Shown one piece after another: positions 48,301-60,433 of a DNA stretch of 64,000 nt. A program made the translations under genes and the position numbers. The notes beneath the pieces were generated by a model. That model did not search any database. It had not been told where the DNA came from and saw only the letters and a list, made by a program, of their open reading frames with translations. Each line of letters starts with the position of its first letter. Within the stretch, counting starts at the first letter, position 1. This DNA comes from Microthyrium microscopicum (Eukaryota > Ascomycota > Dothideomycetes > Microthyriales > Microthyriaceae), in contig MU004230.1 in the NCBI GenBank assembly GCA_010405405.1, forward strand, positions 1,881,744-1,945,743, written 5' to 3'.

Positions 48301-51300
48301 TATAATAATAAACTTATAGAGACTATATTATATAAAGAAGGCTATTTTGTGCTTATCCTTAGGTTTAATTTATATCCGCTCGTAGGCTATAATGACGTTA
48401 AATTTATTATAGTATTGTACTTAATATAGCTTTGCTAAAGTATTAGAAAGTAATAGTAGTATGTTTTTGTTTTTATAAGAGATTTTATTAAGACCTTAAT
48501 AATTAATATAGACTTAAATACTTTTACTAGGTTTATATACGTATAATATTAGTACTATAAAGTATAATTTAGAAAGGCGTATAAAGCCTTTCTCTAATAG
48601 ACTTTCTAGATACTATTTAATAATAATATTCTATTTTAGGTTTATGCTAGTATTATATTATTTAGGTATAGTAACGTTTAGTATAAAATTAATAGAATAA
48701 TTAAAACTTAGGTAGTAGGGTAGTAATTTATTTACTTTTTATAGGTTAAAGACTTTAAGATAGTAGTAAAACTCTTTTAGGATTATCTTATAAAGTTCTT
48801 TGTAAGTAAGATAAGGTTGTTTATACTTTTCTTACTACTTCTTAAAGTCGTGCTTTAAGATAGCGAATAGGTTAATCACTACGTTATTTATAAAGAAGAT
48901 TAGGTTTAATATTCTTAAAAGATTAAATAGTTTTAGTTCTTTTATTAAAGGGCTCTTTAGTAAAGGGCTATCTAGTAGCTTCTTTTCTTTAGGCTTAGTA
49001 AAGTTCTTAGGATAGAGAACTTCTACTTTCTATCCTTTTTATTTTACTAATATTATTATAATACGTATAAATATAACTACTACTTTTTTATCTTTAAGAA
49101 GTTTTATAACGAAATTATATTAACTATAAGTATTAACTTTAATAGGGCGGTGTATTAAAATATAGTTATAAAAGTAATAATAAGAGTTAAATATAATAGT
49201 CTTTTCTTTTCCTCTTAGGTATACTTTATAAAGTTAGATCTAAGGGTTACTAAGAATAAGGTTATAAGTAGCTACCTTTATAATGAAGTAATATATTTAT
49301 TTAATATAACTTTTAATGCGTATAGTAACTAGTATAGCTTTATTGATTTTAATAATAGTTTTCTTATTTATAAGCTTTACTAAGCGTAGTTAATTAAGCT
49401 ATATTTTTGATATATTATGCTATTTAATAAAGTAAGTATAGATAATTCTAAGTGCGTTACTACTAGTATTAATTAGAATGTTATATTTCTTAAAGGCGTT
49501 AGCCTTTAGAATTAATATGTCTTTAACTATTGTCTATTATAGCCTTATAAAAGGTATATAGTTAACGTTATTTAGTAGTAGCTATTCTGAATTAATTACT
49601 ATTATGAATAGTTAAATAATATAATATACTTCTAGTAGTGGATTTAGGTTAGCTTGCTAAGCTTCTAGCTTTTAAATCCTATTTTAAATTTAGCCTAACT
49701 TATGCTTTTTTTACTAATTATATACTTCTTGTAGATTTAGCTCTTTCTTGCGTTAGTAAGGTAGAGCATTTAGTTTAAATACTTGCGTAAGTACGTATTA
49801 AGTATTTCTACTTATAAAGCGTTCGTAATAGTAGTAAGTATTGCTAAGACCTTTAGTTAGATTTCGTTATTTATTAAGTGAGTCTTTTATTTATAGGGAG
49901 CATCCTTTTGTTTTAAAGTGTAACCTTTCTTACTATACTTAGGGCATTTATTTTATGCTTATAAGGCTAGAAAGATATTATTAGAGCGGCGTAGACGTTT
50001 ATTACTATTCTAATTATTGTTATTATAGGCGCCTCTATTCTAGTTCTCTAAATTGTTAGTTAAGTTATTATTGTTAGCGCTATTACTATTAGAGTTATTA
50101 GTATTAGAATTATTATCGTTATTTTACTTTAGGAAGTTTAGGTCTTACTTTACGTCGTATAGATATATATAGAGTTTTGGGTAGGTTTTAATATTACGTC
50201 TTATTAAAAGATAAATAAATTATCTTAGAAGAAGTAAGCGTAGTTTTATAACTTTATTGTAATCCTCTAGATCTGTATCTTTAGTCTTCTCTAAAAAGTA
50301 GCTTAAGAATTTTATTAGGTTTTTTATAGTCTTTATCTTAGTATCTGCTAAATAGAGCTATTACTTTGTAATATTATATTTATTAATTACTTTGTTATAA
50401 GTATCTAGGTCTTTTTATATATTATTAATAGTAAGGTAAGGGCTTATAGAGTTGTAGCCTAAGTGACGTAATATTAAAGACTATGCTAGATTATTTAGGT
50501 TATTGTAGATAAACTAAATCTTCTTTTTATTAGTTAGGTAAAACTAAGTATCTTCTTCTAGAACGTTTAATACCTAATCTTTCTATTAGTAGTATTTATT
50601 TTTATCCTTACTATTATATTATTTAACTATATAATGAGATTAGCTAATATGTAGAGTAGTATTATTTAAGGGGTTAGACTCTACTTTTAAGAAAGGTAAT
50701 ATAAAACGCGTTTGTATTAGATTAGGTTAAGTAGCTATAAGTTAATATAGTATAATATTAAGTAATTTAGCGTCTTCTTTATCTCCTAAGCGTATAAAAG
50801 CTAGTATATTATAAGGTTTTATAAAGGTTAGAAGATTCTATATCTACTACTTTATAGTATAAAGATATTAAGTAAGGGATTCGTTTTTAATATTAAGATT
50901 TATAATAGTAGTATTCTAAAGTTGTATTTGCTTACAATATTCTTAGAGTCGTTTTATATAATATACTAACTTTACTTCTATAGAAGTAGTATAGTTTTCT
51001 ATTGCTTAGATATTATGCTATAATTAATAATAATTAGAGGTAAGTTTATAGTAATTAATTATACTAATCTAAAGTTCTTTAACTTTTAAGAAGAGCTTAT
51101 CTACTTCTGTCTTATAGTTAACTATAGAGCCTTTTAGGTTATTTACCTTATTTATAAGATTTTAGATCTCTTCTAAGGACTTAGTATTTTGGATATTGCT
51201 CTTTTGTAATTTATTATAGTAAAATTAGTAGCGTACTACTATAGCTTAGTTTATAGCTAAAGTAGCGTAAAGCTAATTAAATAAGAGCTAAGGGTCTTTT

Positions 51301-52512
51301 TAAGTAATTTCTTGCTTTAGCTCTTAAGCGTTATAAATTAGATAGTAATCTTTAAATACCCTAGTAGTAGGATTAGGTTCTTAATAATAGAATAGTAATA
51401 ATAGGTTTAAGGGACCTTTTAGTATAGCTACCTTTAGATCTTTATAGGCTTATATTTAAAGAGAGCCTTAGAAGACTTAGAAGAATATAATACGTACTGT
51501 ATTATTAACTATTAGGTAGTTGTTTTAGAAAGCTAGAGGAACCTCTTTACAACTATTATTCTTAAGCTATATGTCTTATAACTAGACTAATATAGTAAGA
51601 TAGATTCCTTTAAATATCTTTTCTTCTTTTATATTTTGTATATTCTTATAGAAAGCTAAAGAGGTTACTAGAGTAACTAGTTCTACTAAGAGTATAGTAA
51701 ATACTATAGTTTTAATTAGTTATAAGAGTTTACTACTAGGCGTATACTAAATAGGTAATAGGATTAGCTTCTAGTTTACTTATCCTTAGGTTAATAAATT
51801 AAAGAGTAAGAGGTTATTATCTTTATTAGAATTAATATAAGATAGCTAGCGCTTACTCTTTTCTTATTAAGAAGTCTAAATAGTAGCTTAAGTAGATTCT
51901 TACGTATTTACTACTATTTTCTTTATAAATAAGCCTTTAGGACCTTAATCCTAATAGTGGCTAATAACTAATGTATAGTAGCTATAAGAGGGGCCTAGAA
52001 CTATGTTATCTTAGCGTTCTAGAGATACGAACTATGATTAAGAGCAAGTAGTCACGTTAAGGCTTAGAGGCGTTAAGGGAAGAAACTCTTTAAGAGGGTT
52101 TATAGTTTCGTTAGGTAGTTACGTAGGGGTAATAACGAGTAATAATAATTAGATAATTTCTTAATTACTAGGGATAGATAGTTGATAGATTAAGGGTAAT
52201 TAGAATGTAGATTAGTAATATAGAGAGAGGTAGAAGGGCAAAGGTTCTATATAGCTAAGTAGAGGGGTTCTAAGAGCTTAGACTACTATAAAATCTAAGT
52301 GTTTATATTAAACACCTTATAAAGACAATTAATTAGTGTTTTAGAAAGTAGTAAAAATATACTACCTAATCGTATTAAGGAGTTTATAAGTAAGAACGCG
52401 CGTAAGCTATCTCTTAAGTATAAGTTTTAAAATCTAGGAGCGCTAATCCCTAAGGATAAATACGTAAATAATTTTAAAGTTAATTTTTAGTTTTAATAGG
52501 TATGCTAGATTA

Positions 52513-52741
52513 TGTAAGGATCTAATGAGCACGTAATTAAGCAAAGGGTAGATAATATTTAACGATTTAGCGTATAAAGGAAGAGAGAGAAGTAGAGTAG
52601 AATTTACGCTAAGGAAAGAAAAGAGTAATGCTTAGAAGATCCTTAGGGACGCTAGTCTTAATTAGGACTAGCGCCGCTAGATCTTTATATAAGATCTAGC
52701 TTAATACTAAAGCCATTATGCTTTAGCAAGGAATCCTTATA
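52513..52741 (-). repeat. gypsy 5' LTR
   Basis: 229-bp copy of the left LTR. It is followed by the second taata duplication at 52742-52746. In the element's own orientation this is the upstream, promoter-bearing LTR. Confidence 0.88.
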
Positions 52742-54005
52742 TAATATAAAGCTTAAAGCGTATTTATAGAGTAGAGGATAAGGATTTAATTTTAGTAAAA
52801 ATAGGCTTTTTTTAATAGGTCTATAATAGCGTAGGCGATAGTAATATTATTAAAGTTCTAGTAGTAGTATCTATAATAGGAATAGTAGATATATAAAGAT
52901 ATCTTTTAATATACTAAAACTTACGCTATAAAAGGAACTAGCTAATAGAATAATAGGGATTAACTTTATCTTAAAGCTATAGGTTATCTATATTACTAAT
53001 TCTATAAGTACTTAAATAGATGTAGATTCTATAGAATATTTTAATCTTATTAATACTAATTAATATAGGAATGCTTTCTTTAGGTGTAGTATAGTAGTAT
53101 AATTAATAATTAAGGGTATTCTTATAAATAATTTTAAAGTCCTCTTGTTTCTAAAATAGGCTAAAGAATAGTAATAGCATATTAAATCTTATTATATAGT
53201 CGTTAGGGCTAATAGGTATTAAGTACGCAACTAAAGGTACTATATTATAGAATCTAGCACCTAATTCTATAATATTTTAAGAAGGAATAGTTGCTATTAG
53301 ATTAAAGAAGTCTATAGGTAGGTTAATTAATATTTTAATATAATTTAGTAATAGTAATAAGACGTAGTACTTACTAGGATATTTATAGATTACTACTTTT
53401 AACTTATTGTTACCTTTATAGCGCGCGTTAAGTAAGTTACAATGTTTAGGATCTCTATAATTAGGCTTGTAGGTATAAAAGAAGTTAAGATTAGCGTTAT
53501 CTAATAGTACTAATAGTTTATTTAATTCGTCCTTTTTAGGATCTAAAAAGGTATCTATTATATTCTTCTAATCTTAAGTAATAACCTTAAAGTCTCTATC
53601 TTCTAATTAGTCTTTAGCCTAAGTTTTTATAATATCTAGAAGATTTAGTAATTTTAGTATAATTAGCTAGTAGTAGAAGTATAAAGGGAAGATCTAGGCT
53701 AAATGTAGGCTATAGAATAGGATCTAGAAGGTTAAGATCTTAAAAAATAGGCGGATTTAGTTACTAAAGTACTATAATACTAAAACTTATCTAAAATATT
53801 TAATATTCTATATCCTATATCTCTAAGATAAGACCTATCTAATAAATATAAATTTATATAGGGCAAGATATTAGGGGTTAAGAACTAATTAAAAGACGCC
53901 TTAGATTTAAAGTTTATAATTCTCTCGTAACTCTACTAATTAGGCCCTTTTAGGTAAGGAACCCACATACTACTATAACGTCAATTTCTAGTGCGGATAG
54001 GTTAA

Positions 54006-55435
54006 GGGATAATGAGCTGCTAAGCTGCAAGTAGATATAATCAATTGAGTAATAGGAGTGCTGATCTGGGGAAGAACTAGAAGAGGTGGATATGGTTCTT
54101 CTCATGGATTCGAATAACTTCAAGGATGATTGTGGAGGAGAGGAAAATCCACATGAATTAAACGAACTCGTTAATAATTGACCACGCCACTGATGTGGAT
54201 CGTTGATTTCGATGCCTACCTAACCTATCATGCCCATCCAGTATAACAATCGAGAAAATGTACCTACCAAGAAATTCAAGGTGCTTGGCGGAGCTAGATT
54301 AACCCAGGGATAATAAGGTATGTTGTGCATCATGGAAACTTTATACTGAGTGAATCATACGAGAATGGATTGACTTTTCATTAAGTCTCCTGGAGTCCTG
54401 ACCACTAGGTGAGACTGATTTGTTGCATAGCATGATATGATTGAACTAGAAGAAACAGTTGTTCTAGAAGAAATGTACTACCAATAATGGATTGAATATA
54501 TCTTCTGTGCGGTAGGCTGGCTGTAGAATGATGTATGTAAATTGGATTGGTTCCCAGCGAAGCGGGGTCAGTTGGCAAAGCGTTGTAGTTCACGCTTTTC
54601 ACATGCAGATATTCCACATGAGAGATAATCAATGCGGCGGTTAGTGGTTGTCGGAAGAAGGAGCGTGGCCAATCGACTTTGGAATGTCAAACGATGGAAA
54701 CGATCAACGAATTTAGGATGATGGATCGATATGACGTTGGAGAAATCGAGACTCTATGGCCCAACAAAAATACTTCTTGCATTTGTGATCTGATCTCCGC
54801 CAACGGCATGGCAAAATAAATGGCGTACTCCCATCAATTCTGATGGCTACCACCAGCGCTGCTAATTAAAAGGCGCTTTGATTCCCATCGTATCTGATAA
54901 ATGCTCCCAATCTGAACGCCCTTTTTGGCAAATAAAGCACTCGATAACAAACCGTAGCCTCTGGGCGCCATCAGAGTTGATGGGAGTACGCCATTTATTT
55001 TGCCATGCCGTTGTCCGCGTCCCAGAATTTGTTCATATCTTGATATCAACGTATGTGACTAATAGCTTATGTGATGAGCTAGTGTGTATTGATGCCTGAC
55101 AATTTACATATGTACGAAGCTCATCGCACCCCTGCCATTTGACTTTGGCCAGAGCTCATGACTTCTATCACCGCAGAGGCATGAACAGAAGTTGACGAGC
55201 TCGACATATTGACCTTGGACGTGTACAGAGCCGTCGCGTAACTCCAATCTACTTCATAAATCGCAAAAGACACATCAGGTTCTATCATAGCATAACCTCC
55301 ATAATTACACCTGGTCATTTCCGCTCTCTCCGCTTTATCTCACGGCGTCAGAGGATTCTTAATCTCACAATCTCGTGTTGCGACACTTCTCTCTTCTCTC
55401 CCCTCCTCCTCATTTCAATATCGTCCACAGACCCC
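54006..55435. other. intergenic region with MITE copy B
   Basis: Normal base composition resumes here after the nested transposon. Apart from the MITE at 54801-55013 no feature was found. The last few hundred bases are the promoter of the BolA gene. Confidence 0.4.
54801..55013. mobile_element. MITE copy B, 213 bp, well preserved
   Basis: Terminal inverted repeats of about 48 bp start caacggcatggcaaaataa and pair almost perfectly with the other end, with one mismatch before the GATGGC block. A 5-bp duplication, tccgc, flanks it (54796-54800 and 55014-55018). There is no ORF. The near-identical termini suggest a younger insertion than copy A. Confidence 0.92.
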
Positions 55436-55995
55436 ATGCCTCCTTCAAGAGCTCTCGCTAGGGTTTGCCTTCGCTCTTCGCCCAACTTCTCTTCTCGATC
55501 CTTCCACCCATCGCTTCTATTACGAATACGGTTACATCCACTATCGATCGCTTCGCCCCGCCTCTCATTAACCGCGTACAATGGGAGATGTGCAGGAAAC
55601 TTGATGCACGACATTCGAAGAGCGTACTCGAGCGCCGCAGTTCAGGGTGTAGACCCTGTCAAGCCCCCGGATTTCCTGGATGAGAAGGAGCTGGCCATCT
55701 TTGACCAGCTCAAAGAGGAGCTAAACCCTACAGAACTTGAAGTAGGTGAATTGTTGATCCTTTGACTAGGGAAGAAAGCACTCGCATATGGGCCTTGAAG
55801 TGGTTGGATGTTATGCTGATCATATTGCAGGTTCAAGATGTTAGTGGTGGCTGCGGAAGTATGTATGCCGTCGCAGTCACGTCAGAGAAGTTTCGAGGTC
55901 TACCGATGATCAAACAGCATCGGCTGGTCAATGAGATTCTCAAGGAGAAAATAAAGGATTGGCACGGAATGCAACTGAGGACAAAGGTGCCTTGA
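55436..55995 (+). CDS. BOL3: mitochondrial BolA-like protein (Bol3/BOLA3 type)
   Basis: BolA proteins of this type act with Nfu1/glutaredoxin in delivering 4Fe-4S clusters inside mitochondria. Exons are 55436-55741 and 55831-55995 (intron 89 bp, donor GTAGGT, acceptor TTGCAG), giving 156 aa. The N-terminus is rich in Arg and Ser with no acidic residue (MPPSRALARVCLRSSPNFSS), a likely transit peptide. The BolA fold follows: LNPTELEVQDVSGGCGSMYA, VTSEKFRGLPMIKQHRLVNE and ILKEKIKDWHGMQLRT. The Cys in GGCGSMY and the His in KQHRLVN are the expected cluster ligands of this subgroup. Confidence 0.9.
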
Positions 55996-56633
55996 GTATG
56001 GGTATAGAACCGAGCTAACCTGGACCGTTAAGTACGACAAATTGAGCTGCCACATGTTGTAGCAGTATGATATGATAAACTGTAGATTATCGTAAAAAGA
56101 GCTTTGGTATCATAATTGCCCAGTTCTGACAAACATGTAGGAAAGTATAATAACAAGTAAAGACATAAAACGTGCATACGGCAACATCATTTTCGCCTTC
56201 TACTTACTGCATGATCATACTATATATGAAATAATCGCTTCTGCAGAATCAGCCCTCAGAAAACTGGTCTAAACAATCTCCCTTTCCTTCTTGGTCTCTT
56301 GCTGTAGGGACTTTCATTACTCCAACACACGCGTAAAAAGATCTTGCGACCCGGTGTTATTTTGAAAGCGCTAGCAATCGCACCTGCACCGATAACATGG
56401 TATTATCAGGGCTCCAGGCCCAAATACTCAGCGCGCCAGTAAAGCAGTTGAGCCTTCCTTGATAAGTGACTGCTCTTAGATGTTGAGGTATAATGTTCGC
56501 GGATGTTGGCCTCAAGCGCGCGTCTAACATAAATATGCATCATCGCCCTTAACTTTCCATCGCGTTCGCGTCGTTCTTATACCTCTACACCTTACGCCCA
56601 ACTTCACAACAATCATCTCCAACGTCTTTCATC
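55996..56633. promoter_or_regulatory. intergenic region, promoter of the SAP-domain gene
   Basis: Contains the 3' region of the BolA gene and the promoter of the next gene. Pyrimidine-rich stretches occur before the start (about 56575-56633). No other feature was seen. Confidence 0.4.
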
Positions 56634-58442
56634 ATGGCTGACTACAATAAAATGACCGTTGCGAACCTCCGCGTTCTACTCAAAGATCGCGGAATACCCC
56701 AAACCGGCCTGGCGCGCAAGGCGCAAATTGTCGCAAAGTTGGAGGAAGTCGATGCTGCAAGCAATGCTGCTGTTGAAGATCCCGTTGACGATGGCAACAC
56801 TGCTGAACCAGAACAGGCGGAAGAGCCTCCCGCTCCAACTCAGCCAGCGGCTCCTACAGAATTGTCGCCAAAACCGTCGCCAGAACCAGTGCCAGAACCA
56901 GCGCTTTCCGCACCATCCCCACCACCACAGAAGAGTCCGTCGCCTACAATAGAAGCAGTAGCTCCTCCACAAGTCCCAGAGTCAGAACCTACTGAGACTA
57001 CATCATCTGTACCACCTCCTACATTTCAATCGCAATCATCTCCATCACAATCAAAGGCTCCAAGTCTTAACCTTTCAGCCTCACAAACCCCCGTTCCATC
57101 GAAAGAGGCGCCTTCTACACAAGCAACATCTGAGGCAATGCTACCCCCATCGACCGCAGACACCACTATGACGTCGCAGGTAGATACTGATGTGGACGAG
57201 CGTAAAAAGCGAAAGAGACGTAGCGGCTCACCTTCAGTTGACACACAAGATATTGCCTTGAAGAAAGCCAAATATCTCGCCGAAGATGTTCATCTCAAAG
57301 AAGACGACGAGGCAGCCAAGCCAAAGGAGGAGAAGAACGATATCTCAATGCCAGATGCGCCAAAGATAGAAGCGGGCCATGATGAACCTGAGAATTTGGC
57401 CAAGGTAGAGCCACAAGCACCACTGAAAGAGGGCGATGTTCCTGTGAAACGACAGTCACCTGCTCACGAGCGAAGACCTGCCAAGGAATCAAGATATCAA
57501 CAGCTACTACCAGTTGAGAAAGGGGAACAAGGCTCTGTCCCACCCACTCCCATTGATGACTTGCCAACTCCTCCGCCAGCAATCCACCATGCAACCCGCG
57601 CACTGTATATTCGCGATCTAATGCGGCCTTTGCAGCCTTCTGCGTTGAAGAATCACTTGGCCTCATTGACGGGAACATCAGACGATACTTCGATTGAGAC
57701 TCTACATGTCGATTCCATACGGTCCCATGCTTTTGTTGTGGTCTCAACAACCAATGGTGCAGCTCGTATTCGTGCAGGTATGCATAATCAAATCTGGCCC
57801 AAGGAGCGAGATAGGAAGCAACTATGGGTGGATTATATACCCGAAGCAAAGGTCCAAGAATGGATCGACACAGAAACCAATTCGGGTGGTGGTTCGCGCC
57901 TGAGCAATAAGAAATGGGAGGTGGAATATCGTTCTCGCGACGGCGAGATGGTTGCTGAGCTTGTTGAAGCCGGCTCTGGTGCACCTTCTAGACCTCCGCC
58001 AGCTAGACCGGAATCTCGTCAGTGGGAAGTCGAAGATCGCCGACCCTCCTATTCACGCGAGGATCGTCAACCATCCATCAGTCGGGCGCCTACAGCCCCG
58101 AAGTTTCCTCAACCAAAAGAAGCAGAAAAGTCGTTTGTGGCACTTGATAAGCTGTTCAAATCTACCACCGCAAAGCCGATGCTCTACTTCAAGCCCGTTG
58201 ATACAGACTTGGCTGATAAGCGACTGGACGAGCTCGATGACTTGACTGCCCGAAAGTGGAGCGATAAAGACTGGCGGGAAGACGAGCAACACTATCGATA
58301 TTCTTTCGAAGGAGATAAGCTGGTGAGTGGAGGTCTACATAGAGCTCAAGGTGCTCAAGCTCGCTTGGCTGATGGACGAAATGCTGGTCATCGTCCGCCT
58401 CGCTTCAACAATGGCCCTCGTGGTGGAGGATGGCGGCGATGA
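56634..58442 (+). CDS. SAP-domain, Acinus-like RNA-binding protein
   Basis: Single-exon gene of 602 aa starting at atcATGgct. An N-terminal SAP domain (MTVANLRVLLKDRGIPQTGLARKAQIVAKLEE, about 7-38) is the DNA/RNA-binding motif. A long Pro/Ser/Glu-rich region with a basic block (DERKKRKRRSGS) follows. An RRM-like domain covers about 322-410 (TRALYIRDLMRPLQPSALKNHL, SHAFVVVSTTNGAARIRAGMH, WVDYIP). Near the C-terminus, LDKLFKSTTAKPMLYFKPV matches the RNPS1-SAP18-binding type motif of Acinus. The end is RGG-like (RFNNGPRGGGWRR). A nuclear role in splicing-associated complexes is inferred from family. The proline tracts create long open frames on the other strand, which are shadows. Confidence 0.85.
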   Translation: MADYNKMTVANLRVLLKDRGIPQTGLARKAQIVAKLEEVDAASNAAVEDPVDDGNTAEPEQAEEPPAPTQPAAPTELSPKPSPEPVPEPALSAPSPPPQKSPSPTIEAVAPPQVPESEPTETTSSVPPPTFQSQSSPSQSKAPSLNLSASQTPVPSKEAPSTQATSEAMLPPSTADTTMTSQVDTDVDERKKRKRRSGSPSVDTQDIALKKAKYLAEDVHLKEDDEAAKPKEEKNDISMPDAPKIEAGHDEPENLAKVEPQAPLKEGDVPVKRQSPAHERRPAKESRYQQLLPVEKGEQGSVPPTPIDDLPTPPPAIHHATRALYIRDLMRPLQPSALKNHLASLTGTSDDTSIETLHVDSIRSHAFVVVSTTNGAARIRAGMHNQIWPKERDRKQLWVDYIPEAKVQEWIDTETNSGGGSRLSNKKWEVEYRSRDGEMVAELVEAGSGAPSRPPPARPESRQWEVEDRRPSYSREDRQPSISRAPTAPKFPQPKEAEKSFVALDKLFKSTTAKPMLYFKPVDTDLADKRLDELDDLTARKWSDKDWREDEQHYRYSFEGDKLVSGGLHRAQGAQARLADGRNAGHRPPRFNNGPRGGGWRR

Positions 58443-58870
58443 TTGTCTGTTGTAATCTGTCTGAGTATTCCCATCGGTGGCAGTTTGATGGTTCATGTTC
58501 GGGCGTCAAAAATGTTCCGCATAGCATGGTTATGATATCAAGAACTGGAGTTCCCAGTGGTGGAACCAATGGAAAGCTGGCTTCAAATGTATCTAGCTTA
58601 GCCAAGTGAAGAACAAATAGTTACTCTCGAATAAATATGAAGGTCGTATTTGTCTGCTGATGTTGTACATTCTTTGGATATCAAAATCACAAGTCAGGTA
58701 ATTCCGGGGAATATTTCCGAGCTAAAGCAAGCGACTAGTACTTCCTAGCGCTGAGAATTAGTTTAAAAATAAAACGTAGTTTGACTTGGCAAGGCTGAGA
58801 GATACCGTAGGAAATCAGTGAATTGAGCAACGTGAATTTGTGGAGGGAGAGGGCGTTTGATGGCGTTTTT
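58443..58870. other. 3' region of the SAP-domain gene
   Basis: Normal-composition sequence leading to the repeat block that starts near 58.87-58.93 kb. No gene was recognised. Confidence 0.35.
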
Positions 58871-60107
58871 AGTGAGGTTCCTGTAGAAACGCCCCTAGTA
58901 GTAATTTACTACTAATCCATTTTTATAACTATAAACCCTGTAATCCTGTTCAACTTCATATTATCTTAAATAAGGAATTCCAATATTAAAACAGGCATAT
59001 TTAAAGCTTAAGATATTAAGAACTAGACGATATAGAATTATATATAGGTATATAAATTAAAGCGCTCTTTTTGATATTAATATTACTTAGTCGTTACTAA
59101 TAATTTTCTTAACTCTACTAGATTTGCTATAGGTTAAGAATACTGCCTAATTTAACGCTAAACGACCAATATTATAAGTCTTATTACTAATAGAATATTG
59201 CTATTAGATGTCCTATCTTAACATTTTAAGTAGGTTCTAGAGTGGGATCGTAGGCCTATTTAGGAAGCTATTAATGCTAGTCTTTAAGTATCTATTTTAG
59301 TAACCTAAGAGCATCCTACTATATAAAATAGGTAGGATTTAACTCTTTAAGTTTGCTATAGGATTCAATTTAGGGGGGGGCATTGGATAGCAGTATTAGA
59401 TACTAATTCTAAAGGGGAAGAGGTTATAGATTTAGAGGGAGAACAGGCTAAGGTATAATAAATAGCTAAGATATCTATAGCGGTATAAGAATAGGTAAAT
59501 TTTATAGTAGGACGTCTATCATCCCTATGAAGGACGTTATAAATCTATTATCTTCGTCTAAATTAATATTAGTAGCGTTATCTTTAATATTAACATCTTT
59601 AGTATCTCTAGTATTAACTTTAGATGTTAGAATCTTATCTTCATTATAATATTCCTTACCGTTATTATTACTAACATTAGATACGTATACTTTAGGATTA
59701 TTAACCTTCTCTTAAAGATCGTCCTATTTAGCGATAGTATCTTTAATAGATTCTAGCTTTACTAAATACTAGTTTAAAAGGTCTAGTAGTTGTAGTAAAT
59801 CTTTAATACTAATGTTATAATGCTTATTAGTAATAGTAGTATTTAACTAATTATTTAATCCTATAGCAATAAAGGAGCGCCTAATAACTTTAGTATTATA
59901 AGTATATATTTAATTCTACGCCTATTCTATAATATACGTTATAAATATGCAATATTAAGATATTATCTATTCTAGAGGCTCTATAGATTTTATATTAAGG
60001 AAGTCTTTAAAGCATTCCTATTAGTAGAATGTAGGGGCCTATATATCTTACAATTCCTTAACTATTTGTTTAAAGAGCTTGTTTATGCTAATATTAAGTA
60101 GTTAGAT
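58871..60107. repeat. AT-rich, RIP-decayed repeat of unknown family
   Basis: From about 58.9 kb the composition changes abruptly to TA-rich sequence poor in CpA and TpG, full of stops in all frames. It is the target into which the copia element at 60108 inserted. I could not place it in a family. Confidence 0.55.
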
Positions 60108-60433
60108 TGTAAGAACAGGAATACAAGTAGCGCCATTATAAAGGTATAGAAAGGATATAATTAGACTAGTATTAACTAGCATGTTATATTATATACTAAA
60201 TAATCGTGTATAGAATCTCTAAAGCCTCTAGAATTAGGGGGAATTCTAGGGCATTAAATACACCTAAGGGAATAAAGATTATCTTAGCCTTTGTTAGTAA
60301 TCTTTAAAGATCTAATAAAGATCTTTAATTAGATTACAAAGATCTTTAATTAGATAACAAAGACTATAAAGAACTAATAGCCAAATAGGTTAGTTCTGAA
60401 AGAATACTAGTATTAAATCTAGTTATTCTTACA
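60108..60433 (-). repeat. copia 3' LTR
   Basis: 326 bp with inverted ends tgtaagaa...ttcttaca. A purine tract (aagggagcg on the minus strand) abuts its right end at 60434-60442, as expected for a 3' LTR of a minus-strand element. The left flank, tagat (60103-60107), would be one copy of the target duplication; its partner is outside the window. Confidence 0.82.

Larger units (their letters stand above)
44962..52741 (-). mobile_element. RIP-decayed Ty3/gypsy LTR retrotransposon, 7.8 kb, nested
   Basis: Two 229-bp LTRs bound the element, with a 5-bp duplication taata at 44957-44961 and 52742-52746. The reverse transcriptase motif is readable on the minus strand at 48181-48240: EYLNNFTIVYIDDILIFSK, the gypsy-type YxDD block. 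A purine tract (agaagaaggagtaa on the minus strand, next to 45191) precedes the left LTR. The left LTR is therefore the 3' LTR and the element points leftward. No intact ORF longer than about 75 codons remains; CpA and TpG are strongly depleted, as after RIP. Gag should lie near the right end and the integrase near the left, but neither can be delimited safely. Confidence 0.85.
43253..54001 (-). mobile_element. RIP-decayed piggyBac-like DNA transposon, split by a nested gypsy element
   Basis: Outer limits are TTAA at 43249-43252 and 54002-54005. Just inside, the ends share an inverted ccta and a subterminal cgacgttgtggcg-like motif (decayed to tgacgttatagta on the right). Without the nested insertion the element is about 2.97 kb (43253-44961 plus 52742-54001). 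On the minus strand, just left of the nested LTR, a transposase fragment reads IIVKYIGRLGNTIYIKGK, then LKGFKILTLYN.RYVYN, resembling the DEMMVxYxGRS...KP...GYKIW region of piggyBac transposases. The rest is full of stops and very poor in CpA/TpG. Family assignment rests on the TTAA and this fragment. Confidence 0.55.

Noticed and set aside
57295-57984. 229-codon minus-strand open frame inside the SAP-domain gene
   Set aside because: It is a shadow of the biased coding sequence on the + strand and has no motif of its own.
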